From contig JAMPIT010000258.1 in assembly GCA_026261815.1 (NCBI GenBank), positions 13,507,501 through 13,571,500 on the forward strand: a stretch of 64,000 bases of DNA, in the 5' to 3' direction. Below are positions 1 through 12,780 of this stretch, piece after piece. The position numbers and the translations under genes were made by a program. The stretch is from Monarcha castaneiventris obscurior. Lineage: Eukaryota > Chordata > Aves > Passeriformes > Monarchidae. Within the stretch, counting starts at the first letter, position 1. Each line of letters begins with the position of its first letter. The notes below the pieces were generated by a model that was not told the origin of the DNA, made no database searches, and was given only the letters and a program-made list of their open reading frames with translations.

Positions 1-3000
1 GATTTAGAAGTGTCCACTGCACTGGAAAAAGATAGTTTAAAATGCACAAAAATTCTACAATCCTAATTGGAAAAGATGGTGTCAGGGACAGGGGCTTTTT
101 GTCTCATTTTTACATAAACCTGTTGAAGCCAGAATTTAAGAATGAAAATTGGCTACTGTGCAATTGTTATTTGAAATCAAAACAAATCTAGATTTCTAGT
201 ACAATGGGATGGTAGAAAATACAGACACACTATATCTTAGTTTTCAAAACCATGATTTGACTTACAGAAGTGAAAGCACTATACATTAAGGGGCGAAAAA
301 TGTGACTGACTTGAATGAGAGCTCCCGGTCTTTTCAATGTTGCTCTCCTGCTTCTGCTGCCAAGGCACCTTTCTTTATTAGTTATGCTACTTGTATGTGG
401 ATGAATTCATCCAGCAAACATCTTTTGCACTTAGTAAAAATGAATGTAAGAACCATTACAATGTAGGTGTTTCTTTTTAGAAAAGACAACAAATTCAGCA
501 GAACAGTTGTTCTAGCACTTATTAAAATTTTTCAAAATGGTAATTCTTCTTGTGTCCCTAATTACTGAACCACACTTCTTGTATCCTGACAGATAAACCT
601 GTTTAAAATTCTTGAAGGGGCTGAAGAGAAATGATGTATCCAGCCCAAAGCACCTTCCACCACATCTCTGACAACAGTCAGCTCAAGGCACTCTGACCTC
701 GCAGTTGATTATCTGTGCATTGACAATGCTGTCTACAAAAAATGCCAGAAAATTATCACTTCTGAATGCCTGTTTTGCATTCTTCAAGTACATTATTAGA
801 ATTCTTTTGTCAAGAGAAGCATGCTACATCATTGTATTCATAATAAATGCTCTTTGATTTGTATGACTTTGTGTTTGTAATAGACCCAAACAAAGATCTC
901 ATTTGTTCTGCTGGCAAAAGCTAATCTGTACAAGGATTTTTTTTTATTATTTTCTGCAGAAACTGCCTTTCTGAGCCTAGAGATTGGGTTAGCTAAAAGC
1001 TTCACATTCATTATCTTTAAGGTACCATGTTAATGAAAGGATTTTAATCATTGACATTGCTTTGTGAATTATTATTACACAAACCCCTGCTGTTGAGTAA
1101 GACAAAATTAACCCAGTGTAAGGGGCATTAAAAAAATCACAGCTAATTAGTAAGCTAACAGGAACAAAGAGAATGTATAACGAAGATGTTGAGAGGAAGA
1201 CATGTAAAATCTGTAGCTTCCATTCCAACACTGATCTTTCTGTATGGAAATCTTTTTTCTGTCTGATTTGTTCCATTAGTCTTGAGCATTTTTATGTTTT
1301 GTAATTAGTTTTCTAAGCCACAGTGTCTCACTTCTCTCAAACTGTGGAAATCCAAAGGCTCATAATAGAAAATGGAAGATATTTAAAAATGCTTTTAAAT
1401 TATTTCCCTTGCGATCTATATCAGAAACATAAAGTAATTCTCTGGATTATTCCTGGAAATTATTTCCTTATTCTCTGCTGTTCTCCATGAATTGCAGAAT
1501 ACTTTAACTAATCTAGCCAGGTTCCATTGGAATAAATGCTTCATTTTAATGGATTGATACTATTGTCCAGGTTGTAATTCCATATGGAGCAGATAAATGA
1601 AGCTATAGGTTTAAATCACTGCATGGCTTCCCTTCCACACTCCTAGTCATGCTGGTTTCCAATGGGCATCACATCATTGTGCTGATGTAAGAGCCAAGGA
1701 TGAGACAATCAAATCACAGAGAAGTATTCATGCTGGGTGCCATTTGCTTATAATTGCTCTTTGTAAGTTATAGTTTCAGATAAAGCTCCCAAAATGGAAT
1801 GAAGATAAAATAATAATTAAGTCTGTTTCTCTTTTTGAGCCTGACAAAGGCTTTAAAATTTTTTAACGTGTTTGCCCTTCTGTTCACTATTCCACACGTC
1901 CCCCCTTCTCTCTTTTGTTCATCAGCTTTTTCAGCCTGATAATTAAGACTCAAAATATTTGCTGCAGTTGTTTTTTTTTCTGAGACATCAATTGGTTTGT
2001 GTTGTAAATGTGGAACAACAATCGTCTGGTTCTCTTGTGTGCCAGTAATTTAGTATTTCAATAATCTCCAATTGTTGAAAGGTTTAAAACAAATCAACAT
2101 TTCTAGCAATTTCGTTTTCTTTGTGGGGAAAAAAAAAAGTGAATGTAACATTTACAGCATATACTCTTCTATTTTCCTTTTTTTACTTGGTTTTTATTTT
2201 GTGATCTTTATGAGGGAATTAAAACACAGGGCAATTGCTTAGCATAAAACAGAAGATTCACTTCCATAAAAACATAACATTCTTGCACGGGGCAGTTTTT
2301 ACAATCTGTGTCATTGCTTCAGATCTGCTAGTGCCGAATTTTTCCATTAAATCTTTCTCAAAATTCAAGTAAAATAAAAGAAAGGCAGTATCTAATATAT
2401 TATGCAGGGGGCAGTACATTTTTATACCTAGAATTTTCTGTGGAAGATTATTATAATGCTTTAAAATATTGGCTAACCATGTCAAAAAACTGTAAGTCAA
2501 AATTGTGTTAGGTCGGTGACATATACAATGGACCCAGGAAGGGTAATGATAAAACTGGGAACTAGATGTTAAGCACCCCAGAACACATTTTAGAATTATG
2601 AAATTTATTTTATTTCCATAATCCTTGGGCAATGTTCCTCTCTCCAGATTATCAAATATTTAGGGAAATGCCTGAGTCACTGTTTTGAGGAGATCTGTGC
2701 ATATAAATCAGGCCAATTGTCTAAAATGGATTTAGATATCCAGTTTATATAGAACTCAAATTGTTTTCTGTGACTGGCCTAGGTAAATCAGTAATAACTC
2801 TCAGAACAGAAGTAACCCCACACTCCTCCCTGCCATTGTATTTTTTTTCCATTCAATTTTGATACTCCAGGAACAAAATAGTGTTTCTGACATTACAAGT
2901 TTTCCTGTAACTCAACTTCGAGAGCACAGAAAAGCAACACAGAGACTGTTCCTAAAATTATATCAAAATCCACAAATGATAGCTGAAAAACTAGGAAGGA

Positions 3001-4702
3001 CTTTCAAGCTTCAGACAAGAGAGAGACTGTAGACTTCTCTGGCTCCTCTAGAAATTGCAAGCAATTCATTACTCCAGTTGACAAATGACTGGACAGAAGT
3101 CTCAGGAGGCAGAATTTGGTCTCCCATGCTGTGGCCCTTCCCCGTGTGCAGCAGCTGGCTCCCTGGTCCTGGAAATGAGGATCCTTCTGGGGAGTGCAAG
3201 ATAACAAAGCTACTCAGTAACATATGCTCTACCTCCAGTCACTATTACTATAATGCCATCTACTCTCCAGGCAGATTACAGCCTCTCTCTACAGAATAGT
3301 ACTATATAGATGTGGACAAAACTCCTTGGATAATCACAAATTATTCACAAGCTTCTTCCTAAATTTTAGACAATTCTGGCAAAGACTTCCCATGCCTTTT
3401 TCCTAGCCACCAAAGTGGTTCCTTTTCCCTCGTTGTACTAAATCAGTTGGCTTAATGGTGACCTGCCGCAAATTTTGCATTGTGGAAAACTACCAATACC
3501 TTCAGCTGTAATAACCCCTGCTTATGGAGCATCCATATGCTGCATTGGAATAAGCACAAACTGATAATAAAGAAATTCATGAAAAGAAAGGAGCTGAATT
3601 AATTTTTCTGATGTCCACAGCAAATCTCTGTTGTCTATTGAGTGTCATGTTTTTACTTATGGCAGATGCTATGTATTTATGAAAACTAGATACAAGTCTA
3701 TCTATCTATATGTGTATGGCTTCAAAAATAAGTGTGGATGTGCATTTGTCTGTAAGAATTGCAAAGGAAAACTGATTAGAAAAATAAGACTATCAACCCT
3801 GGTCCATTTGTGCTTTTCAGTTTCATATGTTACATGAGTATTCAGATTTCATACTGATGTCTGTGGAAACTGTATGCAAGCAATGAATGCATGATATAAA
3901 ATAGAAATTTACACCAGAGAGATTTCTGCTCAATAAATATGATTCAAGCTAGCCATTAAAATCTATAAATATAGACAACAAGACAATACCCTATTTAAAC
4001 AACTATTTCATATTGTTCTAAATGTTTTTAGCTCTATTTCTTCACAGAACTTATGTATATGCTTCTATATTAGCATGCATTTAAGTTTGTTGTTGAGGAG
4101 AGTTGAAATTCCATTTCTTTTTTTTAAGCTATGTTCTTACTATTTTAATGTTAAAAACAACAACAACAAAATTTCACACCACTTCTTTACGTCTTATACA
4201 AACGATTTACAAAAGTTTTTGAATTTTCATCTTTGCTCTGCTTCTCTACAAAGCAGTTATCAGACCCCATTGTGAACACTTGGGAAAAACACAGCCTGGC
4301 CAGCAAATTAGTAGTATTTGGTGCTAATATTACTAATTCGACATTTGAAAAGGCTGCTCACTGGGGAAAAATGACATGTTCTCTAAGTCAGAGGAGAAAC
4401 TAGGGAGGTAGTTAATGGGTGTTGGCTGTGCTGCACATATTGTGCATGACGCTGTTCACATTGCAGCTGACTGACTGCCAGTAGATGTGGAAGAAATTGT
4501 CAACAAGATTTATTGTTAGTTTCGCATCTATACAGTTGGAGACGAAAGGCTGAAAGAGTTTTGTGAAGTTCAGTCTTGACTTCTCCTGAACAATAGCAAC
4601 ACACACTGATTAATATTAATGCTCTTACTGGAATAATTTTACAGCTTTGGAGGTCTTAAAAGTCATTTTCTTGAAAGAGCTAAATCCCCACAATCCTCAG
4701 TA

Positions 4703-4718
4703 TTTTTTTTTTTTTTTT
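4703..4718 (+). repeat. Poly(T) run, 16 nt
   Basis: An uninterrupted run of 16 T. No retroelement body was recognised on either side, so it cannot be called a SINE or LINE tail. Confidence 0.9.
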
Positions 4719-5933
4719 CTGAGAGCAATACCTGACTCTGACTTCAGTTCTAGCCCACAAAATAGCATTTTTTCAGTTTACAACTGGTTTTGGAAACCTC
4801 AGACTTTCTTAACAAAAGAAGTAGGGCACACAAAGTAATTAAAAAGTAACCAAGGAGGAGGAGCAGAAGTTTCTTACTCAAAATTACAGATTGTAAGGAG
4901 TGAGGGGAGGGGATCTGGAGAGGGGGCAGTGTGTCATCTTTGCACTGCTAAACTTTTAAGAGTTTAGCTCACCAGTTTGAAAGACCCCAACAAACTTGTT
5001 ATATAAATGTATGAATTCCAGAGGCATGAATTTCAATGAATGCTTCTCTCAGTTTCTGTTCCTGTGGTTTGTGCTTCCAGAAAATGTTTTTAACCTAGCT
5101 TCACTAGGGCAAAATGGTATTATTTACATATATTTTATATCAATATACATTCGAACTTGAGAAGGATAGATTTATTTACCAAATGCTACAGAATTTAAGC
5201 AGAAATCAAGACTCAATATCTCAGGGATTTTTGTGTCTAGCCAGACAGACCAAAGGGTTTGTGTACTTTGAATGATAAAAGTATTTTGAAGGCTCTTAGG
5301 ATTCTCTTGCTTGAATCTCTAGTGTGTTTTTTTCTTTGTTTCAGATAGAAATCAACTGAGGTGTATTTAATTACATTTTTTTTGCTGTAGGAGACACCTC
5401 TAGCTCTGGAATCTTCTTAACTAATAGCTTGAGACTTTGACATGAGACAGACTGACCAGAAATAACCACCTGGATTGTTTCAAACAAAAATTTCTGCAAA
5501 GACACTCTAACATGGAGGGGAGAGTGTGGCTACAATTAGAGGACTTACCCCGTGCTACTGGATGTTGCTGCACTCTGTATGAGGATCTTGGAAAGCAAAC
5601 AGGAAAAGTATTCAGGCACATGCAAACACATGCCAGCCAAACAGCTGATAAAAGTCTCTGTGTTCATTGTTTTCTCCACCGAAGTGGAGAAAAGCTTATT
5701 GTAAACCCATAAAATATAATAATTATCTCTTGTCATCCAATTTCAGGTGGCATTTCCCAACATTGTTGCAGTTATTCAGAGAATTATCTTGGTAGTGAAG
5801 GACATCTGGATAACAGACAGCACAAGAGCATCAGAATATGATGCATAGAAAATAGGACTGTAAAAAATCTATGGCAATTCTGGGTTGGAATGACTCTGTA
5901 GTGTCCTAACAAGTATTAGAAAAACTGACATTT

Positions 5934-5956
5934 CAGATAAGCAACCAGCTTATCTG
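5934..5956. repeat. Short perfect inverted repeat (9-bp stem, 5-nt loop)
   Basis: CAGATAAGC at 5934-5942 pairs exactly with GCTTATCTG at 5948-5956 around the loop AACCA. It is short enough to be chance, and no poly(T) or promoter context suggests a terminator or structured RNA. Confidence 0.6.
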
Positions 5957-6199
5957 AATATTATTTACAGGGCAATCACATTTTTTGCAGGAAGACATCT
6001 GAAATTGTAATGCCAATTTAAAAAAAAAAACAATAAAATTCACTACCAAGAAAAAAATCAAAACAGTTTGAAACAGTCTTCTGATAATTAGGCAAACACT
6101 ATTACAAGGTACAAGATGGGAAAGAGTCTCTACAGATCTTTGTGAAAGGAATTAATTGCAACTTTGGTGTTGAGTGTTCCTGACAATTAGATTTGATAT

Positions 6200-6240
6200 T
6201 GTATTGGGTTTGCATGGTCTCATTTTGATAGAAGGGGGGA
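6200..6240 (+). mobile_element. Fragment resembling the 5' end of an avian ERV LTR
   Basis: The segment starts with TG and reads TGTATTGGGTTTGCATGG, followed by a T-rich stretch and a G run. From memory this is the opening of an endogenous-retrovirus LTR family common in songbirds and relatives (consensus continuing with a TTTTGGTAGC-like phrase and a G run). Similarity stops at the G run. The body of the LTR, its polyadenylation signal and CA end are not visible, and what follows is AT-rich DNA with a short TC run. No internal retroviral genes are nearby. The match is about 40 bp and recalled rather than searched, so the family name is left open. Confidence 0.5.
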
Positions 6241-6241
6241 A

Positions 6242-9200
6242 AGCATTTTATATCTTTCTCTCTCTCTCTGTTTTAGGATTTTTCCTATTTTCCAAAATAT
6301 CTACCATTTTATATTATTCTTCATAAACTTCTATACTCAAATTTATAAAAAAAATATGCTAATAGTACAGTTGAAAATTATATCATAAATATCGTCTATG
6401 TATGGTAAATACAACTGTTCTTTTCACATAGGCTGAGAGTTTTAAGACTTGACTACGTGTGCATGCTCACACACAGGAACTGCCTCTCCAACTCTGCCTA
6501 CACTGCCTGTCCACAGGGTCACTAACAAACAATACACCCCACAGAGAAATTTAGTCCCTTATAGCCAACTAGTTCTCAGAATTAGTAGAAATGTAAATAA
6601 TGGGAGATGCTGAGAAATCATTGATGACTGTTGTGCCTGAGCCAGAATAAGAGCACTCACAGGGCTGTGAGAAAATCAAAAGGTATTACAAGGATAAACC
6701 AGAGTATCAGCAAGGGTAATTCTGAGGAAATGAGGCCAGAGGATGTGGTCCATTCTGCACTGCAGTGTCCAAGAGACAGCCCCTCCAAACCCTTCATTCT
6801 AGCTGTTCTGTGTTGTGCACATGAAATAAACGAGAACTGGCTACAGAAAGACAGGCTAAGTGGAGTAGTTCAAACTTAGTGATTTTGGATGGCAGAAATT
6901 TCTGTTAATTCCTTTCTTCTGTAGAGAATCAAATCCAAACTTCACCAGATTTGCCTGAACAGCCCTGCAGATTGACAGCAGGACTGAAGTGATACCTTTT
7001 TTGGTCCTCTCCCTTGGTAAAGACACAGGGTACCACTTCAGTCATAAGTAAAGCTTTCTCTGCCAATCCTGTCTTCTTTCAAGGCTTATATCACTTGTAC
7101 CCCCAATATGTAAGTGTTCTTGCTCAAATGGGAAAAAGGTTAATTTTGAAAGAAAAGTCTAAAGGAGTCAAATCCTATCTCCTTAGACATTACTGTGAGC
7201 TAACAGGTAGAAACATAACAGTCTGAAAAATAAGTTAATTTGTTGGACCATGGACCATTAAAGATAATTTGTATGAGTAAAGATACAACTGGCCAATTTA
7301 CGAAGAGGTCAGGTAAGGTAACAAATGATTTAGGAGAGAAAAATTACTAGGTGGTTATACAACAAAAATATTTACCATGGCTGTTTTCAGAGATAGCATT
7401 ACAGCTCTGTCTCATCATGCCTACTTGATAAGAGCAGTAACGGAAGAGCTATTTTAATTACAAAGAATCAGTGTAGCACATACCATTATTTGGCAGTTGG
7501 ATGGAATTAATGCTGAGTAATGCAGAAAGTTTCCAGAGATAACATCTTCATTAGAGAGACTACGATGTCCTACACTGACTTGCTTGTAGGTTCTCCAGGC
7601 TGAAAAACAAATACTATAGATTAACCCTTCAAACATCATGAACATTTTTGCTGCATGTTTCCTGAAGAGAAATAAAAATGGTACAATAATCTGGTGACTG
7701 ATGCAGGCAGTCATGTAGTACCCTGTTTCCATTTCTCCCACACACATCTGAGGCACTCATCTGTTTGACATCAGCCCCTTACCCACTGCTCACCTTCCTT
7801 TTTATGTGTCAGTAAAAGCCTAGTATAGATAAATTAAGGTAGTTCAGAGCGTATCCCTGGGTTTCATCATCTCCTCAGTTACCAGCCATAGGACAGATTA
7901 CAATTTCACAGATGCTAGGAGAGGAGATATTATAGCAAAGCAGTAGTGCCACTACAGATAAGGTTAAGATGGCACTTCCATTATAAACACCTATTCGCAG
8001 TGGCTTATAACTTCAGGCTAAAAATTTCTCTCAGGCTGAAACTGGGCATATTTGGGCTCAGCTTGGTAATGGTTTTCCCTGCCTCTTCATACCATTTTGA
8101 TTATGTGTTTGCGACATGAGAATGCAAACAAATATGTCTCTGGTAGTTTCAAATGGCAGTGAAATGTGTTTCTTTCACAAAAAAGCCTGGAGGACAGGAT
8201 GTTCCTCTCATGCTAACAGCCATTTTATTGTCCATTATTTCCCCCCAAAAGATAATTTTTAAAGTGATAAAATTTATACAGTTTTTTTCAAAAAAGTAAT
8301 CAGGGCAGCTAAGGGATGTAGTCCCTGCCAGCTGCCTCTGAAGGATGTGCTGTGTCCCTCTGAGTCACAGGAGCTCCCAGTGCTCACCAGTGCCATGCAT
8401 TCCAGGCCAGTCTTTGCTTAGGGCTTGGATAAAAGCCTCCTTTGGCAGACCAGCATTTTTGGGAGTGCAACATATTAACCAAAACTTCCATAGTTTGGAA
8501 TGAGGAAAAAACAAGTGCCATTGTATAGCACACAAATCTCATTATTTTAATGAGGCATTTATTCTAATTGTCTAATTTATTTTGAATTATACCTCATTAT
8601 TAAAATCCTGCATTTTTTTCCTGATCTTTAATGAAGGCTGTAATGAAATCCCTAAATACAGTAATGTCTTTTTTTTCTGTGTCCATTTCCTCCTAAAAAG
8701 TTTAGAGTTTTTGCCAAAGATTGTAATTTTTCATCAATCATCCAAAGCAATAAAGTACAAAGTCTTGCTTGCACGTCTGTCTGCCTGCCTGGCTCCATTC
8801 ATAGTAGTATCTACTTTAACAGGTATTTAAAACAATAAATTACTGTAATAAACCTGTTGAATGAGACAAATTTTGTGTTACTTTTCCTCTGTATTTCTCA
8901 TGTACCAAGATATATGCTGAATTATTCTATCACAAGCAATGCATAACCATGGAAGCATGGTTTTAATGAGCTGAGAGGATGCTATAGCTATCAAACCATA
9001 TTTTTAAAGAGTCAGACTCACAGTGGGCACAGTACAAAAAGACAAAGAAATGAGAACAGGAAGAGAAGAGGAAAAAAAGGTATACCAACATTTGGAGAGG
9101 GAATATAAAAATAATTGGACTTCAGTTATTCTTGATATTTTTCAAAATTTATTTCTAATTTCCCTTGTGAATTTAATTTTCTCCCAGCATAGCTTGTGCA

Positions 9201-9700
9201 CACTGTAACTCCTTTGCACTTCTGGAACATGTGTGGTATGTACATTCTTCGGGGTACTGGGCTGCAGTGAGCCTGCTATGCACACTCCTGGGCACAGACA
9301 CATGATGGCTTTATGTAAAATAAATCTCCTTAAAGGCTGTGGGGCACCATCCTGGTTATTTATTTTAGACAGGAGACATTCAGATGTGGCAGATACAGAC
9401 AGCAATGTGATGCACGTGGAAGGAGATAACATGTCCCTTCTCTGGTCACTCCATGTGGAAAACTGGAAAGAGACTAAAGGCAAAACCAAGTAAAAATGGA
9501 TCTGCTCTTCCTTTTTAAAAAAGAGGCCAGAAACAGGACAAGATAAAAATTATAACAATAATGTCAGAGCAAGAAATATAGGAAAGTTTCAGATGGAACA
9601 GACCTCCAGGAAGCCACCCACTGAAACAGGAAAGCAGTGATTTGAGTGTGTGTGTGTCCCTGCTACCCCAGGAGCCCATCAGGAGTGGCAGCAGCCCCTG
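6242..9700. other. Non-coding unique sequence, no gene seen
   Basis: No gene or clear repeat. A (TC)n run of about 13 nt follows the LTR fragment at 6257-6269. Open frames of up to 115 codons (7454-7756 minus, 9142-9489 minus, 9233-9493 plus) lack recognisable domains and overlap one another on opposite strands. A moderately GC-rich patch at 8310-8470 shows no CpG enrichment. A short GT run sits at about 9645-9656, just before the CpG-dense segment. Confidence 0.7.
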
Positions 9701-9710
9701 GAGAGACCCA

Positions 9711-9918
9711 CGATGGCTCTGCCCGCTCTCCCGGGCTCCGGCAGGCACCAGGCAGCCCGGGCTCGGCAGGAGCTGATTTACTCAGCTCCTCAGCAAAGTA
9801 AATTGGCTGTGCTGAGCTCGGGGCCGCCTCGCTTAGATTGTTACCAGGGCTCGAATTTACATCCGGCTCAGGTTTCTCCGCACTACACTGCAGGCACTTT
9901 TGCTGGGTAAACCTACCG
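9711..9918. promoter_or_regulatory. Small CpG-dense, GC-rich island (possible regulatory element)
   Basis: I count 13 CpG dinucleotides in these 208 bases, while the preceding 60 bases have none. The core at 9721-9780 is about 73% G+C (44 of 60), falling to 57% and then 52% in the next two 60-base blocks, in otherwise AT-rich DNA. It is shorter than a classical CpG island. A frame of 86 codons runs through it on the plus strand (9650-9910), but such a frame is expected where stop codons are rare, and the product is not recognisable. It could be an unannotated promoter or first exon, a CpG-containing enhancer, or a GC-rich repeat remnant. The composition is seen directly; the regulatory role is inference. 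Confidence 0.3.
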
Positions 9919-10084
9919 AAAGACTGTGGAAAGACAGTTTTTAGATAAATTTTACACCTATGGAACTCCTTCTAAAAATATTATTATGTTAATAATGTAG
10001 TGCAGTAAGGCTCCTCCCAAAATACTGGGTACATAGACAGTAGGAACATCCACAATTACATTAGAGAGAATGAAATAATTGCAA

Positions 10085-10150
10085 AGGCTGTAAGGGAGAG
10101 ATATTATTATGCTTCAGGGCATAAACCTCAATTTAAAGTTCCCTATAAAC
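10085..10150 (+). mobile_element. Possible remnant of an ancient CR1/L3-like LINE 3' UTR
   Basis: The phrase ATGCTTCAGGGCATAAACC, preceded by an AGAGATATTATTAT-like stretch, resembles a 3'-UTR segment that recurs in old CR1-type LINEs of turtles, crocodilians and birds. The recognisable part is only about 60 bp, there is no adjoining coding sequence, and the match is recalled rather than searched. Confidence 0.3.
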
Positions 10151-10358
10151 TGCTGGTACAGGTAAGGTTTGGATGACAATCCAAATGGTATTTTTTATAT
10201 TCCTTAATTGGATATCCTGATTAAAAGTACCCTTCCTTTGCTTGTTGTAGAAGAATATTTTCAGTATATATTAACCATCATTATAAGCACTATTTAAAAA
10301 CTTTGTCAAATCTGGTGAAGAATAACATTTTAAGTCAGCATGTATATACCAGCAAAAT

Positions 10359-10372
10359 AAAAAAAAAAAAAA
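10359..10372 (+). repeat. Poly(A) run, 14 nt
   Basis: Fourteen A in a row followed by an A/C-rich stretch. It lies about 210 bp downstream of the possible LINE remnant, but no element body connects the two. Confidence 0.85.
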
Positions 10373-12780
10373 CAATCAAACAATGCAAACCAAAATCCCC
10401 AAACTTAGGAATGTTTAGCACTTAGTTTCAAATTCCAACTCACAAATGCGGGCATCTATCTCAAATGTCACTTTACTAGTGAATAGATTTATCTGTTACG
10501 GTTGTGTCAGATGACTGTATGGCTACAAAAATATTCCTTGAAGAGGTGGATGCTATTTCTTCTTTGTAAGAAGGATTGGTCATGGTTCAGCAAGACCGCT
10601 AAAATAATTTCAATTTAGGCATTGGCTGGTGATAATTGCTAGCGATTGAATGCCAATGAGTGAGAGAGAGCAAAACCCCCATATAATGACAGATGATGGC
10701 AGAGGAAAGTACTGGTTACACTGACACCGTACCACTTCATCAGATGTTATAAATTAAAGGTAAATTAAATTAGGTTAAATATATGGTTATTTAAAAACAC
10801 TCAAGCAAATATTTCTTTGCTGGCTAGCAAATAAGGCTTGTATTTAACCAAAGATTAGTGCATTCCAATTCTAATACCAATGCAGTTTGTTTATATAGGA
10901 CGATCTAAACATCACTTTATGTTGACACTTCTATTGCGTATTTAATGAAAGCATATCAAATATGCATGGCAAATAAATACTGTGTTCCACGTAAACCTTT
11001 CTTACATACCCCCTATCTTTTATTCTTTGAAATATGTTTGTTCTAATAAAAATGCATATCACTACAATGTAACTAAATCTTATTTTCATTTTTTTCCAGA
11101 CAGGAAACACAAATCTAGATCATTATAAGTGCGGCTGTACCACTGTTTTAAAACACAGCCCTGAGCTGTACCTCTGCCTCCTTCTAAAGAGAGAAAGTAC
11201 CCTTGTGACAGAACAGATTAAGACTATCTGAAACTCCTTAATCTACTGTCCATGTAGAACAGCACTGCTGCATTGCACACGATGCAACCTAACAGAAATC
11301 AGACCTGGCAGCAGACCTGACTACATTCTTCAGCCTGCACAGCTGAGCTGCTCTCTGTGCCCAGCTAGAGCAGAGGGACCCCTCATTTGATAGTGTCTGG
11401 TTAGTTCTAGGTATGGGGGGTGTATTTCCAATAGTGTGTTCAATTTGTCTGTTTAAACATATACTGTGAATACTATCAAATGCACATATTAAGATATATG
11501 TCTATTGTACATGTCTTCTGGATACTTGCAAATAAGTCTAAGGATATGAGAATTATTGCAATTTTTATTTTAAATGACATGATTTAATCTATCAATTTCT
11601 TACTTGGGCACCCTACCTAGCTTCAACACAGAGCAGGAAACCCCTTTTTATGTGCAAATATATGAACATAAAGGCATTCATTATTAAATTTTAAATTTTT
11701 TTTAATTCACAAAGGCTTTTCAAATAATATTGCAAAGTGTTTTTTAAAGACAACACAAATCTTGTATTCGTTTGTTATCTTCAAGTGCAGAAACAAACCC
11801 CAGATTCCTTAGATCAACAGATTCTGAAACGAATGTTTATTTCTGCACACCTTCAGGTTCTGTTATTTTATAAAGGAGCTTTAATGCTAGTCCGCCTAGC
11901 AATTCACTTTGGGATGTCTTTATGTACCACTGACAGTAATACGGCTCATTTTGGGTGATTAACTTAACCCCCAGTATTGCGAGTGCCTTGCTACATTAGC
12001 ATATCTTTCAAGGAATAGTTGCAATGTGAGAAAATTGCCTGTAGGATTATTTGCAGCTAGGAACCTGTGAAATGTAAAATAAAATTGAAGACTATAAAGT
12101 AAAACATCAAAGATACCTAAAATATTAATAGCCAGTACTCCAAAAAGTAATTTAGAAGAATTGCATGAGGGAGCGAAAATTACTAATTTAAAAACAGATA
12201 GCTTTGGCAAAACAAAGTCAGAAGTTTAGAACAAACAATAGATAATACAAATTCACTGTATACACAACACAGGAAGAATGCAAGAGGCCCTAGCAACTCT
12301 AGTAGCAGAAGAAGGCTGGGACAGAAATGCCCGACCAAGCAAGCAACTAGATCTATACAAACGAAACAACAAAGTTGCATTATATTGAATTTAGGCTACC
12401 AAAGAGAAAGAAAAACAAGTGCTCTTTAATCCATCTAGTTTTCTGTTACATTTTCATTCTAATTGAACGCAGACAGAACTTGTGGGCAGAAGGATTTTAA
12501 TTTTAATTGAAGAATTTGGAGTTGACAGCCATTGTCACGCTGCTCCAAATCACGTTTTCACCCAGTCTCTGTGGGGCAAACCACGCTGCAAGTTTCAGTC
12601 GGGTTTCTGTGGGAGATTACAAGCTTCAAAGCTAACATTTTGAAACCTGTTTCCCTTTTGATACGCACTTTTTCTTCTAATAAATTTCAGAACAAAAAAT
12701 AACTCGGATGAATCATAAAGGCACAGAAAGTAGGAGAAAAAGTCTCGAGTCTTGCATCAGGCCCTGATTCTGCATGACAA
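10373..12780. other. Non-coding unique sequence, no gene seen
   Basis: No gene recognised. A pyrimidine tract ending in CAG at 11079-11099 resembles a splice acceptor and is followed by a frame open for 43 codons, but there is no convincing donor, so no exon is called. The stretches 10,900-11,000 and 11,880-11,990 are repeat-free and keep isolated CpGs, giving them the look of conserved non-coding DNA. The same applies to 12,500-12,620. Confidence 0.65.

Larger units (their letters stand above)
1..6199. other. Non-coding unique sequence, no gene seen
   Basis: AT-rich single-copy-looking DNA. Short open frames occur on both strands (for example about 95 codons on the minus strand at 989-1276 and about 124 codons at 2258-2632), but none has a recognisable domain, start context or splice partner. 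Short A or T runs are frequent, the longest being 16 T at 4703-4718. A 9-bp perfect stem with a 5-nt loop lies at 5934-5956. The part around 1780-1965 looks like candidate conserved non-coding DNA. No interspersed repeat was recognised here. Confidence 0.7.

Noticed and set aside
4200..4300. Possible LINE coding remnant
   Set aside because: A faint similarity to a conserved CR1 ORF2 phrase did not extend and contains too many mismatches.
7454..7756. 100-codon minus-strand open frame
   Set aside because: No recognisable motif, no initiation or splice context.
11079..11230. Acceptor-like tract followed by 43 open codons
   Set aside because: No credible donor before the stop codon and no recognisable peptide.
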